Positions 46,393 through 57,679 of a stretch of 64,000 bases of DNA are shown one piece after another. Under the pieces are notes generated by a model. It searched no databases and was not told the DNA's origin. It saw only the letters and a program-made list of their open reading frames with translations. The stretch covers positions 3,844,001 through 3,908,000 of the forward strand of contig JANUWF010000008.1 of NCBI GenBank assembly GCA_026120185.1, in the 5' to 3' direction. Source of the DNA: Voacanga thouarsii (lineage: Eukaryota > Streptophyta > Magnoliopsida > Gentianales > Apocynaceae). Made by a program: the position numbers and the translations under genes. Each line of letters begins with the position of its first letter. The stretch's first letter is position 1.

Positions 46393-48422
46393 TGAAGGAG
46401 ACGAAAACAGGGGAGCATCACTGGTACGTAAAAAATTAAACAGAGAAAAATAAAACCAAGCCTTAGAGGCCACACGAAAGCGTGAAGATCATACATTTGC
46501 GCTCCTTAACCCTTCTAGGTTGAGTAGGAGCGGATTGAACGACTGGAATCGCCTCGTTTTGTCCACTTAAAGAAGCTTCTAGTTGAACACCCGCTAGCCT
46601 TCTACTTCGCCTTGTTTGCATCAACGCTAAGCTTTCCAGCTCTTGAAATATTCCTCAGCCTAACCTCTAGTCGGTGAACACTATGGTGAAGAGGAACGGT
46701 CTCAAATCTCCTTGGTTCACTTGCTATTGGTTAGCAAAGAACAAGGAGTAAACCCAGAGGAAGGAGAGAGACGTTGAGAGAGAGAGACTCACGTGAGGCT
46801 CTGATAAGCTTAGAAGGATTAGGGTTTTCTTTTTCCAGATACTTGTTTATTAGTTAGCCAAAACTGAGTCTCTCATTATCTGATAAACATATCCCCGGGA
46901 TTTCAAAACACCGGGATGTTATCCTGAGAATAAGTTTTGCCTAACCCTAAACTCTTCTTAACCGTATCTGGAAAAAACCCTAAGGTCCACGCTATTGGGC
47001 CGGAAAAAAATTTATTATTTTCCTCAGACCCAAAAAGCCCAAAATAATAAACATTAATTATTTATTTCCTGGGCTTATATAAATAACCCAATAAATAATT
47101 AATGAGCCCAAATGAACCAAAATAATTAATCTTTAATTATTTATTTCTTGGGTCTATATAAATAACCCAATAAATAATTAAACATTAATTATTTCCCCTA
47201 GTTTAAGCCCAGGTTAATTTCCTAATTATTCACATTGGACCTAGGCCCTGAATAATTAATTAACCAAATAAACTAGATAATTAATTTCTCTCAACTCCTA
47301 TTTTATTTATTTATTTATTTATTTTATTCCAGTCCAATAATAAATTAGACTTCCTGAATAAAATAAAATAAAACAAAATAAAATAAAATCCTCTTCAACT
47401 GAGACCAATTCCTCAACCCAAAATAGTTAGGACTTACGGGCTATTCCGAGGACCAAAAAGACACATCGCATTGGTTGCTAAAATGACCAAAATACCCCTG
47501 CTATATAAATAGCTGTATTTTGTATTTTAAATATTTCCTAATATCACCATAAGGAAATATTGACCCCAAGGACAATGCTGCATTCGCAAAGTCTCCGACC
47601 TACAGGTGAAATGACTAAAATACCCCTCTACACATCGCCGTACATTTAGAGAGGAAGAAGTGTACTAACACCCCCCTAAATGACATCTACCATCCTTAGG
47701 CTTCTAGTCCAATGATCCACGACTTCCTGGAGTATTTCCGCTTTCCAAGGGAGCTACCCTAAAGCAAACATCCAAGTCATGTTTCCCAGGGCCCTGGACA
47801 TTTTAGACCATTCGGACAACCACAAGGGGCGATATAGTGCAGAAACTATCTTGTATAAGTCTGTCTTAACTAACTAGTCACACATACCCAACATGCAAGT
47901 ATATTGGCCCTACGATAGAACCTCAACTATAACAAATCAAAGTATATGCTCCCAGTTTCGCCAGACTACCAACTCATACTCAAGTCGTAGAGTACTAGTC
48001 CACGCTGTAGCGGTAGTAGTCTAGGTTTCTACCATATAGTACTTTGAGAAACCACTACTACAGGTCCTGTTCTACGTATTTGAAATACGCTTATGTCATG
48101 AAGTGAGTGGACTACTCACTGGCTAAAGGTAAGCCATTCCACATTTGGAATTTATAACATAATAACCTAGCATGATGTGGTTCCCAGTCTTATCAATAGG
48201 TTAAGAACAAATGTTTATGTGTTAAATAACCCGCGATCCATACATTACTGTGAAAAACCACCATTCACATGGATCACTTATTTAAACACAATAGGTCTGT
48301 TCCAAACGAAAATTGTGCACAAACAAAAGTAAATTCACAAACAAATTTTGAAATTAAATTTTTTAATTAAAATATTTGATTTTACTTCAGAAACCTAATC
48401 TAAGAGGGCATACAATCCAACA
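46393..48422 (-). repeat. copia-B 3' LTR, 2.0 kb
   Basis: Plus start TGAAGGAGACG and plus end CAATCCAACA (minus start TGTTGGATTG, common for plant copia LTRs). It contains a 51-bp duplication (47052-47181) with TATATAA sequences and an ATTTA/AAAATA-rich stretch at 47310-47390. Confidence 0.9.
47052..47181 (-). repeat. Duplicated 51-bp unit in the copia-B U3
   Basis: 47052-47102 and 47131-47181 match at about 47 of 51 bases, each containing TTATTTATATA / TATATAAATAACCCA. Such promoter-proximal duplications in U3 often hold enhancer or core promoter elements; that role is inferred. Confidence 0.8.
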
Positions 48423-48441
48423 ATCTCCCACTTACACTCTA

Positions 48442-51400
48442 AGACTAGGTAAGTCCATAGGTGCCTACCCCTATGGCGTCTAAGTGTCTCTTGAAGACTT
48501 TCTCAGCCAAAGACTTGGTGAATGGGTCTGCTAGATTGTTTTTTGAGGCAATATGCTCCACCACGACTTCCTGTCTCTGGATGAAATCCTGGATCAGGTG
48601 GTCCTTCCTCTCGATGTGTTTCCCCTTCTTGTGGTTCCAAGGTTCCTTAAATTGCGATACTACCAGTGCTCTCGCAATACATCACAATCGGCCTGTCCAT
48701 ATGTGGTACGACTCCAAGTTCTGAAAGGAACTTCCGGAGCCAAACTGTTCCTTGGACGCCTTCGAAGCAGCCACATACTCAGCTTCCATGGTTGAATCAG
48801 TAATACAAGACTGCTTAATACTCCTCCATGAAATTGCTCCTCCAGACAAGGTGAAGACATAACCACTAGTGGATTTTCTCTCATCCTTATCCGTCTGGAA
48901 GTCTGTGTCTGTGTATCCTGTAGGAACCAAATCATCAGCCCTGTAAACCAGCATATAATCTCTCGTTCCCTTGAGGTACTTGAGAATATGCTTTACAGCT
49001 TGCCAATGAACCTCCCCTAGCTTTGACTGATATCTGCTAACTAAGCCCACGGCAAAGCAAATATCTGGCCTAGTACACAACATGGCGTACATGAGACTTT
49101 CCACAGCCGAAGCATAGGGAATCCTACTTATTCTGTCATTTTCTTCTTGAGACTTAGGACAGTCCTTCGAAGAAAATGACAACCCATGTCTGCAAGGGAT
49201 TAGAGCTCCCTTGCATGAGTCCATGCTGTACTTGACCAGCATCTTGTCAATGTATGTCTCTTGGGATAATCCTAACATTCTCTGCTTCCTATTTCTAAGA
49301 AGCCTAATCCCGAGAATGTAGCTGGTTTCTCCTAAGTCCTTCACACTGAATTGACTAGACAGCCAAACCTCTGTAGATGACAATGTCCCTACATCATTTC
49401 CAATGAGTAGAATGTCATCCACATACAGGACAAGAAAAACCACGTTAATGCCTTCAAGTTTCCTGTACACGTATGGTTCATCTTCGTTTTGAACAAAACC
49501 ATAAGACTTTACAGTCTCATCAAAATGAATGTTCTTTGCTCTCGATGCCTGCTTAAGTCCATAAATGGACTTCTTAAGCCTGCAAACCATGTGTTCCTGG
49601 CCTTCAGCAATGAAGCCTTTCGGTTGGGACGTATAGATGTCTTCGCTAAGATAGCCATTTAAAAATGCCGTCTTGACATCCATTTGCCATATCTCGTAGT
49701 CATAGTGACATGTGATGGCAAGGAGGATGCGGATGGATTTAAGCATGGCTACCGGGGAAAAGGTTTCCTCATAGTCGATTCCCTTTTTCTGAGTATACCC
49801 TTTCGCCACAAGCCTAGCTTTGAAAGTTTCCACCTTCCCATCCACTCCTCTCTTTTTCTTGTATATCCACTTGTACCCAATGGATTTTATCCCCTTAGGT
49901 GAAGCTATAAGATCCCAAACCTGATTGAGGTACATAGACTTAATCTCGGCTTTCATTGCTTCATGCCATAGATTTGCATCAGCATCAGCAATAGCCTCCT
50001 CGTATTTAGTGGGGTCTTGTTCCTGATGGTCAGAGACCAGCTCAAAGGCTTCTCTTATCCATCTATCTGGAACCCTAGACATTCTCCCACTACGACGAGG
50101 CTCCATTTGCACAGGCTCTTGAGGTTGTGCCTCTTCTTGTTCCAGAATCGGGTCAGAAGAAGTTGATTCCGTAGATAACTTCTCCTGAAGTTCCAACCTC
50201 GTTGAACCTTTAGTGGAAGTACTTTGATCATCTTCCAAGTATCTAGCATAGGTACTGAATAGTACCTTCTGCTCCTTAGGATGATAAAAGTAACCTCCTT
50301 TTGTCCCTTTTGGATACCCAATAAAATAGCATAATTCTGATCTTGGTTCCAACTTGTCTCCCTTGATCAGTACATAAGCTGGACATCCCCAAATCCTAAG
50401 ATGTTTTAGACTTGGCTTATGCCTAGTCCACATCTCATAGGGAGTCCTAGGTACTGACTTGGAAGGCACCAAGTTCAGAATATATGCCGCTGTTTCTAGG
50501 GTATATCCCCAAAAGGACACTGGAAGAGTAGTATGAGACATCATGCTTCGGACCATTTCCATCAACGTCCTGTTCCTTCTCTCAGCTACTCCGTTCTGCT
50601 GGGGTGTTCCCAGAGCAGAGAGCTGTGATACTATCCCATGATGTATCATGTAGTCATTGAATTCACCTAGGAGGTACTCTTCACCACGATCCGATCGTAA
50701 GGTTTTGATTAATTTACCTGTCTGACGCTCTACTTCAGCCTTAAACTCCTTGAACTTGTCAAAAGAGTCAAACTTGCGTCTCATCAGGTAAATGTAACCA
50801 TACCTCGTACAATCATCCGTGAACGTCATGAAGTTCTCAAAACCTCCCCTAGCTGGTGTAGACAATGGACCGCACACATCAGTGTGAACAAGACTCAACA
50901 CCGCCTTGGCTCTATCCGCCTTTGGTGTAAAAGACCTTTTGGTCATTTTTCCCATCAGACAGGATTCACACTGAGGCCAACTTTCCAATCTCAATGGGCC
51001 CAAAGGCCCATAATGGATTAGCCTCTGAATCCTGGTTGAGTCAATATGACCCAATCTTAGATGCCAAAGGTATGAATAATTGATATTAGTCTTTCTCTTC
51101 TTAGTTAAAGGTTCAGATTGAGCGATATTTGATTGGTTATTAATAGGGTTTAAAAAGAACAAGTTACCATACATGTGCCCAGTACATAAAATTTCTCCAT
51201 CTCTACTGATAGAAATACCAGAATGGAAAGATACAGAATATCCTTGATTAATAAGTTTTGCAACTGAAATCAAATTCTGACGAAAACCATGTACATATAA
51301 AATGTCTTTTAAAACCACTATCTTATTACAATAAAAAATGAGATCCAGCTCTCCCACTGCAAGGGCCCAGACTTGTGCTCCATTATCCACTCGAAGCCCA

Positions 51401-52341
51401 TGTTCACCCTTCTTGAGTCTTCTTATCTTTCTAAACCCCTGCAAGGAGTTACAGATATGATCAGTGGCTCCTGAATCAACAATCCAAGTGGAAGTTGATC
51501 CTACCATTGATATGGACTCTAGATAGTAAATATTACCTGTGGGGTTTTTCTTGGCCTGAAGATCTGGACACTCTTTTTTCCAGTGTCCCTTCTTCCTTCA
51601 ATTGAAGCACTTGCCCTTTGGTTTGTCCTTCGGTTGGTTCTTGGGCTGGGCTGCTGCATTCCCTTTCTTCCTCTTGAACTTTCTGGGTTTAGGCCCAGTT
51701 CTTGAAGAAGAAGCTTTAGCAATCATGGCCTTAGATTGCGGCTTCATGACCTTCTTCACCCTCTGGAGCTCCTTCATCAGTTCAGTTCAACTCATGTTCA
51801 ACTTATTCATGTTATAGTTTAATTTGAACTGAGTAAAAGAGCCCGGTAGAGATTCGAGAACCATATCCACTTGGCTCTCGGGGTCAATGACAGCCCCTAA
51901 GATTTCTGCCTCCTCGAAAGCAGCAATCATCTTGAGCATATGCTCTCGGACTAATGCTCCCTCAGCCATCTTAGTGTTCACAATAGTTCGAAGAGCCTCC
52001 TGCCTTGTGGGCCCGCTTTTATCTGCGAACATAGTTGCCAATGATTGACTTATGTCATATGCAGAAGCCATGTGCTCGTGTTTTGACTGGAGCACATTAG
52101 ACATGGAAGCTAACATATAGCAACGTGCCATTTCGTCAGCTTTCTTCCACGCCTTTTCAGCCTCTCGCTTTTCAGCGGTGGAACCTTCCCCGATAAAAGG
52201 GCAGGTTTCATAAAGGACATACTTATACTCCTCAGCTGTGAGTATTATGTCCAGGTTCTTTTTCCAGTCCACATAGTTTGGACCCGTTAACTTATTTTCC
52301 CTGAGAATAACGGCCAATGGACTAAAAGAACCTCCCACCAT
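48442..52341 (-). pseudogene. copia-B gag-pol polyprotein, two TGA stops and late frameshifts
   Basis: One frame from ATG 52341, about 1300 codons, a usual copia length. Gag: NKLTGPNYVDWKKNLDI and MVLESLPGSF. The zinc knuckle CFN-stop-RKKGHWKKEC is near 51570-51610. Protease WIVDSGATDHIC (51482). Integrase: HLRLGH plus CESC, VHTDVCGPLS, RSDRGEEY, TPQQNGVAERRNRTL. RT: GYKWIYKKKR, QMDVKTAFLNG, VLYVDDILL. RNase H: TDFQTDKDERKSTSGYVF, TMEAEYVAAS, NLADPFTKSL, then a stop at about 48442. TGA replaces a codon at 51787-51789 and the second knuckle Cys at 51598-51600; both are in the same frame as everything else. Small frameshifts near 48748 and 48648 break the RNase H end. RT and integrase active-site residues remain. 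Lineage within Tork/TAR-type copia is not resolved. Confidence 0.93.
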
Positions 52342-54060
52342 TTCTGAAAATCGAAAATAAAAGAAAGAAATTAGTTTGTGAAAATAAAATAAAAATTTTG
52401 CACTGAAAATAATTTGGCTCTTAGGAAAACTGACATAGCTTCTTGGGAAGATTAACAGTTTCCTAAACTAAGTGTATTAACCACCACAAATTAATTTCCC
52501 TTCTAGGTAATGGTCTAGAGAATAACTCCATCGTGGGATGGCTATTTCCTCTCATTTCCTATGGACATACCTCGCATTATAACCTCCAAAGTGGGCTGGC
52601 CGATCATAGTACATGCCCCGAGTTATTAATTACATCATTCCATTAGATCTAGATCCTTGTGGTATCCCCATCCTATACGGGTTCACTCCCAGGGTGACGC
52701 GAGGGAACCCACGATCTCTAATGAGGACCGTGATGGAAGTCGTGGGGCCGTTGGAACCCCTCTCACACTTAGTCTTTTAAAATAAAGATTTTCTGGAAAA
52801 TATCCTTTTGAAATTTCCATTAAGTTTTTCCTTAACTAAAAAATAAAATATCTAAATCCAATAAAATCTCTATGTCAAGGCTTATATCCTATGAGAGATT
52901 TTCTCCATGGACTAATTTTATTTAAGTTAAAACTTAATGATTTAAAAAATTTTCCAATTAAAATTTTCTAGAGACTTTGGTCTCAAGTTTATTTGACAAA
53001 ATCATTTTTCTAGTCCAAAACAATACAAAATGGTTCTCCATTTTAATTTACAAAAATATCTAAATCCAATATATTTTCTATGTCAAGGATTAAATCATTT
53101 GAGAAAATATTCAAGGATTAATTTTTGTACCAATTAAAATAACCATTTAATTTTTGGAGAAAAATATTTTGCTTGTCAAAAATGTTCCCAAAGACTTTGG
53201 TCTTTGAGAAAGAGCACACATAGGTACATAAAAAAATAGCATGCTCGAAAACAGTTTTAAACCTAAGTGCCCAAATAATAGAATTAAACACATTAATTAA
53301 TTAATTAATTAATTAATTAATGATCTTGTTTAATCCTAAAATCCCTTACTAATATTTTTCATGCAAATATATTCCAAGAATATAAATATTGCAAAAAATA
53401 TTAATTTCGCCTGGTATGGGACCCAAAACGAAAAGGAAAAAAAATAAAAAATTGCAGAAAAAATGCTGGCGGTCCACTGCACCGCGCCGCACCGGATCCC
53501 TCACTGCGCTACCCACGGAGCTGCCCGCGACCCGCAACCCGCGTTCATTTCACCTCTGCTGCCGACCCGCGGAGATCCGCGCCTTTATCCGATTTGCTGA
53601 CCCGCGCTTCAATTGCAAATATGCAATTGCAAATTTCATGCAATCGGCTCCAATTCTCCCAGCGGCTCAGCTCAACAGCGACCGGCTCTCCTCACAGAAA
53701 CGCAGCGGCTCGGCTCGGCTCGTGCGGCTTAGGAACAGTGTCATCTTCTTCGTTTTTTCTTCTATCCGCGCGAAAATTTGCAGAGGCTTTTCCCTTCACC
53801 TTTTGCTTATTTCTTTAGCTTCTTTGGACATTTTTACTTACAAAAAACATCCAAAACAAAACCACAACCGCCTATACCCATTAAAATTGGGTTTACACGA
53901 TTAACTAGCAAAGTAAAAAAACAAAATTTACAGTGATGCCTATGCTTCAACGATGAAGCTCACAGAGATCCTATCCCATACCAAAACAGCAAAGGATAAC
54001 AAGTATAATCATCTTCTCTATTTTTATTAACTACCATGCTCCCTATATTGATAAAAAAAA
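52342..54060 (-). other. copia-B leader: tandem repeat, (TTAA)n and GC-rich block
   Basis: 52845-53210 holds two diverged units of about 200 bp (TATCTAAATCCAATA, TCTATGTCAAGG and AGACTTTGGTCT in each). 53292-53321 is (TTAA)n. 53461-53790 is strikingly GC- and CpG-rich (GCGCCGCACCGG, CGACCCGCAACCCGCG) against an AT-rich background. Long leaders of this sort occur in plant copia elements. The plus-strand 171-codon frame across it (53389-53904) is antisense to the element and lacks similarity. Confidence 0.65.
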
Positions 54061-54078
54061 CCAGTGGCTTTGATACCA
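54061..54078 (-). promoter_or_regulatory. copia-B primer-binding site (initiator tRNA-Met type)
   Basis: Minus TGGTATCAAAGCCACTGG, three bases after the 5' LTR end. Matches the usual TGGTATCAGAGCC of copia elements except for one base. Confidence 0.88.
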
Positions 54079-54081
54079 TAT

Positions 54082-54659
54082 TGAAGGAGACGAAAACAGG
54101 GGAGCATCATTGGTACGTAAAAAATTAAACAGAGAAAAATAAAACCAAGCCTTAGAGGCCACACAGAAGCGTGAAGATCATACCTTTGCGCTCCTTAACC
54201 CTTCTAGGTTGAGTAGGAGCGGATTGAACGACTGGAATCGCCTTGCTTTGTCCACTTGAAGAAGCTTCCGGTTGAACACCCGCTAGCCTTCTACTTCGCC
54301 TTGTTTGCATCAACGCTAAGCTTTCCAACTCTCGGAATATTCTTCAGCCTAACCTCTAGTCGGTGAACACTATGGTGAAGAGGAACGGTCTCAATTCTCC
54401 TTGGTTCACTTGCTATTGGTTAGCAAAGAACAAGGAGTAAACCCAGAGGAAGGAGAGAGACGTTGAGAGAGAGAGACTCACGTGAGGCTCTGATAAGCTT
54501 AGAAGGATTAGGGTTTTCTTTTCCCAGATACTTGTTTATTAGTTAGCCAAAATTGAGTCTCTCATTATCTGATAAACATATCCCCGGGATTTCAAAACAC
54601 CCGAATGTTATCTTGAGAATAAGTTTTGCCTAACCCTAAACTCTTCTTAACCGTATCTG
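54082..54659 (-). repeat. copia-B 5' LTR, truncated (U3 lost)
   Basis: Collinear with 46393-46970, with about 19 differences, ending at CCGTATCTG. From 54661 the sequence is a gypsy LTR, not the remaining U3. It includes CACGTGAGG, a (GA)n run and the PBS-side end TGAAGG. Confidence 0.92.
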
Positions 54660-54660
54660 A

Positions 54661-55369
54661 GAGAGGCTTTGATTTACACTACAATATTTTATTTCCAATA
54701 GTTACTCATTACAAGAGTTTATGAAGTATTTATATCCCTTTAACCTTAGTTAAGAGATGGCCTTAAAATAAAGACTAAAGCCTGGCTTTTGGAAGTTGGG
54801 TGGCGCCACTTGATTCATGTTGAGTGGTGCCGCTTGCTTTTTGTTTCCCTTTAGCGGGCTACTTCTGTGACCAGGTGGCGTCACTTGGCATGAGAAAAGA
54901 GGTGCTGCCTAGTCTCTGGATCTACTGTCCTCCCTCAATAGCCTCCTGATAGTGCTGGTTGGAGCTGTACAAGCACCGGTTCTTCCTTGCTGCTTTCCTT
55001 GAGCTTTGCGCTCCAAACTTTATTCTGGACCTCCTTTATTGTCTCAGGGGCTTCCTTGAGTTTCTAAATGGATTTGTAGGTAGAAAGCTACTTTTTTTTA
55101 TGCCCCTTTAGATTGTATTCCTTCACTAGATCCTTTGGTGTTCAATCTTTGGCTACATGATTGCTTGATCTTTCACAAGGATTGCTATCTTCTTTCTCCA
55201 AGCATTTCTTCATCAACCTCTACACTCTTGGTTTGTTGGTTTTGTTAACTTGAAAACCTCCTTGAATCTTCATGAAATTGGATCTTATTTAAAGAGCCAT
55301 GAATTCTCATTTGGACTTTTCTCCCCCTTCTTTAGCTGGCTTTCACGCCCAGGACGATTCCTTTCATTT
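54661..55369 (-). repeat. gypsy-B 3' LTR fragment
   Basis: The plus-side end ACGATTCCTTTCA corresponds to the gypsy-A LTR end GAAGATTCCTATCA. TTTCTCCCCCTTCTTTAGCTGGC matches CTTCCCCCTTCTTTGACAGGC of gypsy-A (about 41498). It contains GGTGGCGCCACTTG, AGTGGTGCCGCTT and GGTGGCGTCACTTG (54810-54880). The left part is missing, lost at the junction with copia-B. Confidence 0.65.
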
Positions 55370-55702
55370 CATTTTTCTTAGAAATGATTCATCCTCGAAT
55401 CAATGTCAGCAAATGAATTCAAGCAAGAATATTTTTGTGAAAGAAAAATATTTATATCTTTGCTCCTCTTCAACTTCTTATTTTCTCTCTTCACTACCAA
55501 CACTTTTATTATCATTTTTCCTTCACTCTCTTTTCTTTTCTCAACCCCTTGTTTGTCTTTCTTTTTATTTTCTTTAAAGTTTGAGGAGATCACTCTCATT
55601 TTATCTCCCACTCCATTTTTCCCTTATTTTTACCTCCTCTCTTATCTCTTGCTTTCTCTTTTCTTTTATCTCGTTTTTTTGCGTTCCTCTTTACTCACTT
55701 TT

Positions 55703-57679
55703 TGATGTGTCCGGACTTGGGTATAAAAATCATACAAAACTAAGCACATTCCCAATCAAGTTTAAATTATAACGTTAAACCCAAATCACACATATGAGCA
55801 AGCGTACTCATCATTAACTGAGCATAGGGTTAAAACGAGTGTCAATCCTCAAGGAACAAGTAAACATTAATTACCCTTCTTTCATTATTTAACCGACTCG
55901 ATAAAGTGAAAAAAAAAAAGAAAAGAAAAATTAAAAAGAAAATAAAAATATGTGTATGTCAAGGATGTAGATTTATGTAACTCAAGCCATTGTTTAGACA
56001 AACATGATCTTAAAGAACTTAACCATTATCATAACCAATCATTCATCTAAAAGACGCATTAAACACAATCCTTAATTAAATTCCCTTGGTCTCGGTAAAT
56101 TTAGAACATGAAATTAATCAATGAACCCTTGGTCTTGGAAGACATCAATTAACCTTCAATTACCAGTTCTTAAACAATCAACCCCTTTTGGTCTAGCAAG
56201 TCAATTGCCAACAGAATATGAAATTAATAAATCAAAACACCCATCAACCCTCTTTGGTCTAACAAGTTGATGGATAAAATCAACTAACTAATCTCGTAAT
56301 AAGTATAAGTAATTGAATACTAAGAATGATAACCAATTAATCAAAAGATCAAATAACTCTAGAAATCATGAATATCTAAAACAATGTTGAATTACAATAA
56401 AACAATTAACATATCATTGTTCAAGAAAAAGAAAACAAAGTAAAAGAAAGAACTCATAGACAAGTCTCATTCTTCTTCCTTTGAAGACCCTCTTGTACAA
56501 CCCTCCTTGAACTATTAATCTCGAGAAAATATTGGTGATGCACTTAAAAAAAATCTGAGTCCCTACATTGTGCACCTCTCTTTTCTAGGGTAAATTAGCC
56601 TTTATTTATAGGCTTACAAAGTTCCTAAAAGAATCTTAAATAAAGAAGAAGTAATTACCTAAAAATAGTCCAAAACAAAAAAGGAGTAATAAAAACTAAA
56701 AGAAAATCCTAAATAAAACTTAAAGAATTCCACGCCTTGACTTTGACCGTGAGATTGAATTGGAGAATTTGGAAATCAAGTTGAATTTAATTTGGACTTT
56801 GATTTTGTCTTCTAGTGCTGCAATTGCAATTCTTGTTAAATTTGGAATTTGAGAAATATGCAATTGGCTTCCAATTCAGCCGTTGAAGCCACCGAAATTT
56901 TGAAGTTGATTTTCTCTTCTTTCCTACATTGGCTCAATTGAGCCATCACCAAACTGCTTCTCCTTTTCTGTTTTGCCTTTGCAATCCGCTCCAATTGAGC
57001 CGCTGAATGAGCTGCTGCCGAAATTGCCTTGTTGTCGGCTAAATTGAGCCATCAAGCCCACCGAAATTTTGCTGCTTCTTGTTCTTTTGTTTTTGTCTTT
57101 TGCAGCCACCATTGTTGACTTCTCCTTTGCACCTTTTGTTTTGCTACTGCTATCTTCTTTGTGTCGGCTTAAGTGATGAAGCCAGCCGACCGAACCCACT
57201 GTCTTTTTCTTCTTGTTTCGGCTGCTTCTTTTCAGCCTACTTTTGTTGACTTTTTTTCATTCTTCTTGGCCCACCACCGAAATTCAATCAATTCTTTGTT
57301 GCAATTGTTTCCTTTTGCTTTGCTATGAGCCGTGAGCCATGAACTGAAATTCCTTTGATGCTTCTTTTCTTGCTGTCGGCTCAATTGAGCCATGAAGCTG
57401 CCGAAATTGCACTTCCCCTGTTCACTCAATTTCTCTACTCTTTTCTCTGTTTTTCCAGTGAAAGACCAATGCCGGCTGTCCTTCTCAGGGGTGGCGCCAC
57501 CTCTATTCTGTTCTGTGATATTTTTGTCTTATTTTACCCCTAAAATCTGAAATAATGTACCAAATACCTTTCCAAGGGTAAAATTCAAATATGAAGAAAT
57601 ATGGCTAGTTATTTCATAAAATGTATCACAAAATAATATCAAATAACTAGGAAAAATATGACTAATTTAGGCCCTATCA
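55703..57679 (-). mobile_element. Solo LTR of the NA family (long variant, 1977 bp)
   Basis: Plus start TGATGTGTCCGG and plus end GGCCCTATCA (minus start TGATAGGGCC). TSD CTTTT (55698-55702) and CTTTC (57680-57684), 4/5. Includes the family blocks TCCTCAAGGAACAAG and ATAGACAAGTCTCATTC, and TTTATTTATAGGC near 56602 (TATAAATA on minus). The extra length is a repeat array at 56866-57391. GGTGGCGCCACC at 57490-57501. Interrupts gypsy-B. Confidence 0.88.
56866..57391. repeat. Array of CAATTG-centred palindromes in the long NA LTR
   Basis: GGCTCAATTGAGCC, a perfect 14-bp palindrome, occurs at 56931-56944 and 57378-57391. One-base variants lie at 57037-57050 and about 56988-57001, with a further relative near 56867. 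Between them lie repeated CCGAAATTTTG / GCTGCTTCTTTT / GAAGCC segments, so this is a degenerate tandem expansion. The frames across it are not genes. Confidence 0.8.

Larger units (their letters stand above)
46393..54659 (-). mobile_element. copia-B: Ty1/copia retrotransposon, nearly complete
   Basis: 3' LTR 46393-48422, PPT 48423-48433 (AAGTGGGAGAT on minus), gag-pol 48442-52341, leader 52342-54060, PBS 54061-54078, truncated 5' LTR 54082-54659. The shared 578-bp LTR part has no indels and, by my hand count, about 19 differences (about 3%), so it is among the youngest insertions here. The 5' LTR lacks about 1.45 kb of U3, so this copy probably cannot make its normal transcript. It sits in an NA-type LTR on its left side. 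Confidence 0.92.

Noticed and set aside
49684..49902. Short frames on both strands across 48.5-51.7 kb
   Set aside because: Shadow frames of the copia-B gag-pol gene.
48442..52341. Programmed TGA readthrough as an explanation for the two stops
   Set aside because: One stop replaces a zinc-binding Cys, and the same copy has frameshifts and a truncated LTR, so decay is simpler.
53389..53904. 171-codon plus-strand frame in the GC-rich block
   Set aside because: Antisense to copia-B, inside its leader, no recognisable domain; GC-rich DNA lacks stops by chance.
55299..55705. Ser/Phe/Leu-rich plus frames resembling membrane proteins
   Set aside because: They are the antisense of the Lys/Glu-rich gypsy-B linker.
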